A model generated the notes under the pieces. That model made no database searches, had not been told where the DNA came from, and was given only the letters and a program-made list of their open reading frames with translations. Below, piece by piece: positions 62,838 through 64,000 of a stretch of 64,000 nt of DNA (positions are counted from its first letter, which is position 1; the number at the start of each line of letters is the position of its first letter). The translations under genes were made by a program, and so were the position numbers. Source of the stretch: Strobilurus pachycystidiatus (taxonomy: Eukaryota > Basidiomycota > Agaricomycetes > Agaricales > Physalacriaceae); the NCBI GenBank assembly GCA_019915135.1, contig JAHLMK010000007.1, forward strand, positions 2,108,001-2,172,000, in the 5' to 3' direction.

Positions 62838-64000
62838 TGATGTGCAAGTTCGGAATAGACCTCTGAAAAGAAGCTATCGTCTAACCACACTATCAATCCT
62901 TATCACAACTAGTACTCCTTGTAAGGGAGCTGGGGTGCACAAAGGTTCGAGAGAACAAGGTGCTTTTGGGTAATGGAGAAATAGAGATGTATTCCGAATC
63001 GCTGTAGTTAAACTACGAGTTGTTTTTGGGGGTGTAGGGATTCTGATCGAAATGACACAAGAAAACCTTGAAGTCGTAGGCCGAACCTCTTGACGTATGA
63101 AGACCTTAAACAGCGCGAGGCAATGTAGCTTCTACCTATCAAGTGCTCTGGTGTACAAGGACTTTGTCTTGGAATCGTCAGGCCGCTACCGCAGGTTTTA
63201 CGCCACTGGACTGCTAACGATAAGGACTCCTTCTTGCACTTAAACCAAACTTCTAGTGTCTTGCACCGGGACCAAAGGTTCCGAAAGGTGTCTCAGACGT
63301 TGACAACACTCGTTCAAACTCGACTTATTCCTCAAAGGGAAGTACTTCACGAAAGAGCGTGAGTGCAGGGCAGAACCACTTGCAAACCGGCCTTCTTGCG
63401 AATACAAGGTTCTAACACCAAGTAGATTCGTTGGTACTTGACTTGGTACGTCGGAATAAGGTTCTTTCGAGTCTTTCAAGGAGTTTGGCAACACCTGATG
63501 TCTTTAAATCTTGGAAAGGTCTTTGGGGTCTTTGTGTACTTTGCAGAAATGAGTCGAAACTCGAGATAGATTCACTACAACGGCTGCGTCTGACTAGCGG
63601 CTACTGGAGGGGGCTCTAAGCTACCGAAATATGGGTCCTTTGGGCCCTTTTATACTACTGGTGGGTTCCTACTGAGTAAGCATCTATTCTAGGATCGGAT
63701 ACATCGGACTTTCGAGTCATACAAGTGCTGGATTCTTATTGGCTATCCCTGGTCGAAACAACTGCGGCCAGGCCGCTTGGTCCTTTAGCCATATACGCCA
63801 CCTTGGCGGTATGGTACAATCCTTGTGCCCAGGAGATCAAGGTCCGATAAGGACTTCGATCCTTAGGTATCTTTATGTTGCAAGGTCCTACGGACACCTG
63901 CTTTCTTGTGTATAGGTTGGATGGAGATCGTTAAGAACGTCCTTTCGAGCGCAGACACTACAGGGGAGTGCTTTCTTAAAGTGGTAATACACCCTGCTTT
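62838..64000 (-). repeat. 5' LTR of element A, cut by the window end
   Basis: It starts TGATGTGCAAG and shares the private variants of 48099-49766 (GAGTTTGG, TTTGTGTAC, GCGGCCAGG), unlike the solo LTRs. About 505 bp should lie beyond the window. Confidence 0.95.

Larger units (their letters stand above)
48099..64000 (-). mobile_element. Element A, giant Ty3/gypsy retrotransposon with accessory genes
   Basis: The LTRs at 48099-49766 and 62838 onward are direct repeats; over the visible overlap I found one difference, C/T at a CpG. On the minus strand the order is 5' LTR, primer site, gag, protease, pol, spliced gene C, antisense genes B2 and B1, polypurine tract, 3' LTR. The internal region is 13,071 bp, so with two ~1.67-kb LTRs the element should reach about 64505. 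The left flank GCGT (48095-48098) should recur there. Solo LTRs of this family elsewhere in the window give 4-bp target repeats. Confidence 0.93.

Overview
The window is nuclear DNA of a filamentous basidiomycete, most likely an Agaricomycete. Its genes carry many GT-AG introns of 40-80 nt. It holds KDZ-type transposases with the cysteine cluster found in mushroom genomes, an Agaricomycete-style hAT gene, and Ty3/gypsy elements. Nothing bacterial, no CRISPR array and no ordinary housekeeping gene was seen. This is a transposon-on-transposon accessory region, and nearly every gene belongs to a mobile element or its cargo.

Layout. (1) 1-6430: the right part of a decayed KDZ transposon, with an unknown multi-exon gene (X) and a KDZ transposase gene split by a 1669-bp solo LTR of Ty3 family A. 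(2) 7377-16442: cluster K1, eight genes plus a tRNA-like sequence. (3) 16727-25218: another family-A solo LTR, reversed, split by a nearly intact 6.8-kb chromodomain Ty3/gypsy element (B). (4) 25411-27022: a C-terminally short hAT gene, then a 523-bp inverted repeat. (5) 28457-48098: a second copy of region 1. Its solo LTR is split by K2, a 13.2-kb apparently intact KDZ transposon. (6) 48099-64000: a very large family-A Ty3/gypsy element (about 16.4 kb expected; the right LTR runs off the window) on the minus strand.

Two systems stand out. First, K1 and K2 carry the same cargo in the same order and orientation: gene a (minus), b (plus), c (plus, two viroplasmin/RNase H1 N-terminal-like domains), d (minus), f (plus), each with a tRNA-like sequence. 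Gene f has identical lengths for its last two exons in K1 and K2. Genes b and c carry SUMO-interaction-like motifs. K2 adds a full KDZ transposase and subterminal palindromes CCCGTTATAACGGG, and sits between direct repeats of its target. Second, element A carries three extra spliced genes between pol and its 3' LTR, two of them antisense to gag-pol. Introns inside a replicating retroelement are unusual.

Insertion order read from the nesting: KDZ1 element, then solo LTR A inside its transposase, then duplication of the block, then mostly CpG transitions (one creates a stop codon), then K2 into the LTR of copy 2 and element A 63 bp beyond that LTR. Exon borders were worked out by eye from splice sites and reading frame. 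Coordinates may be off by one or two bases.
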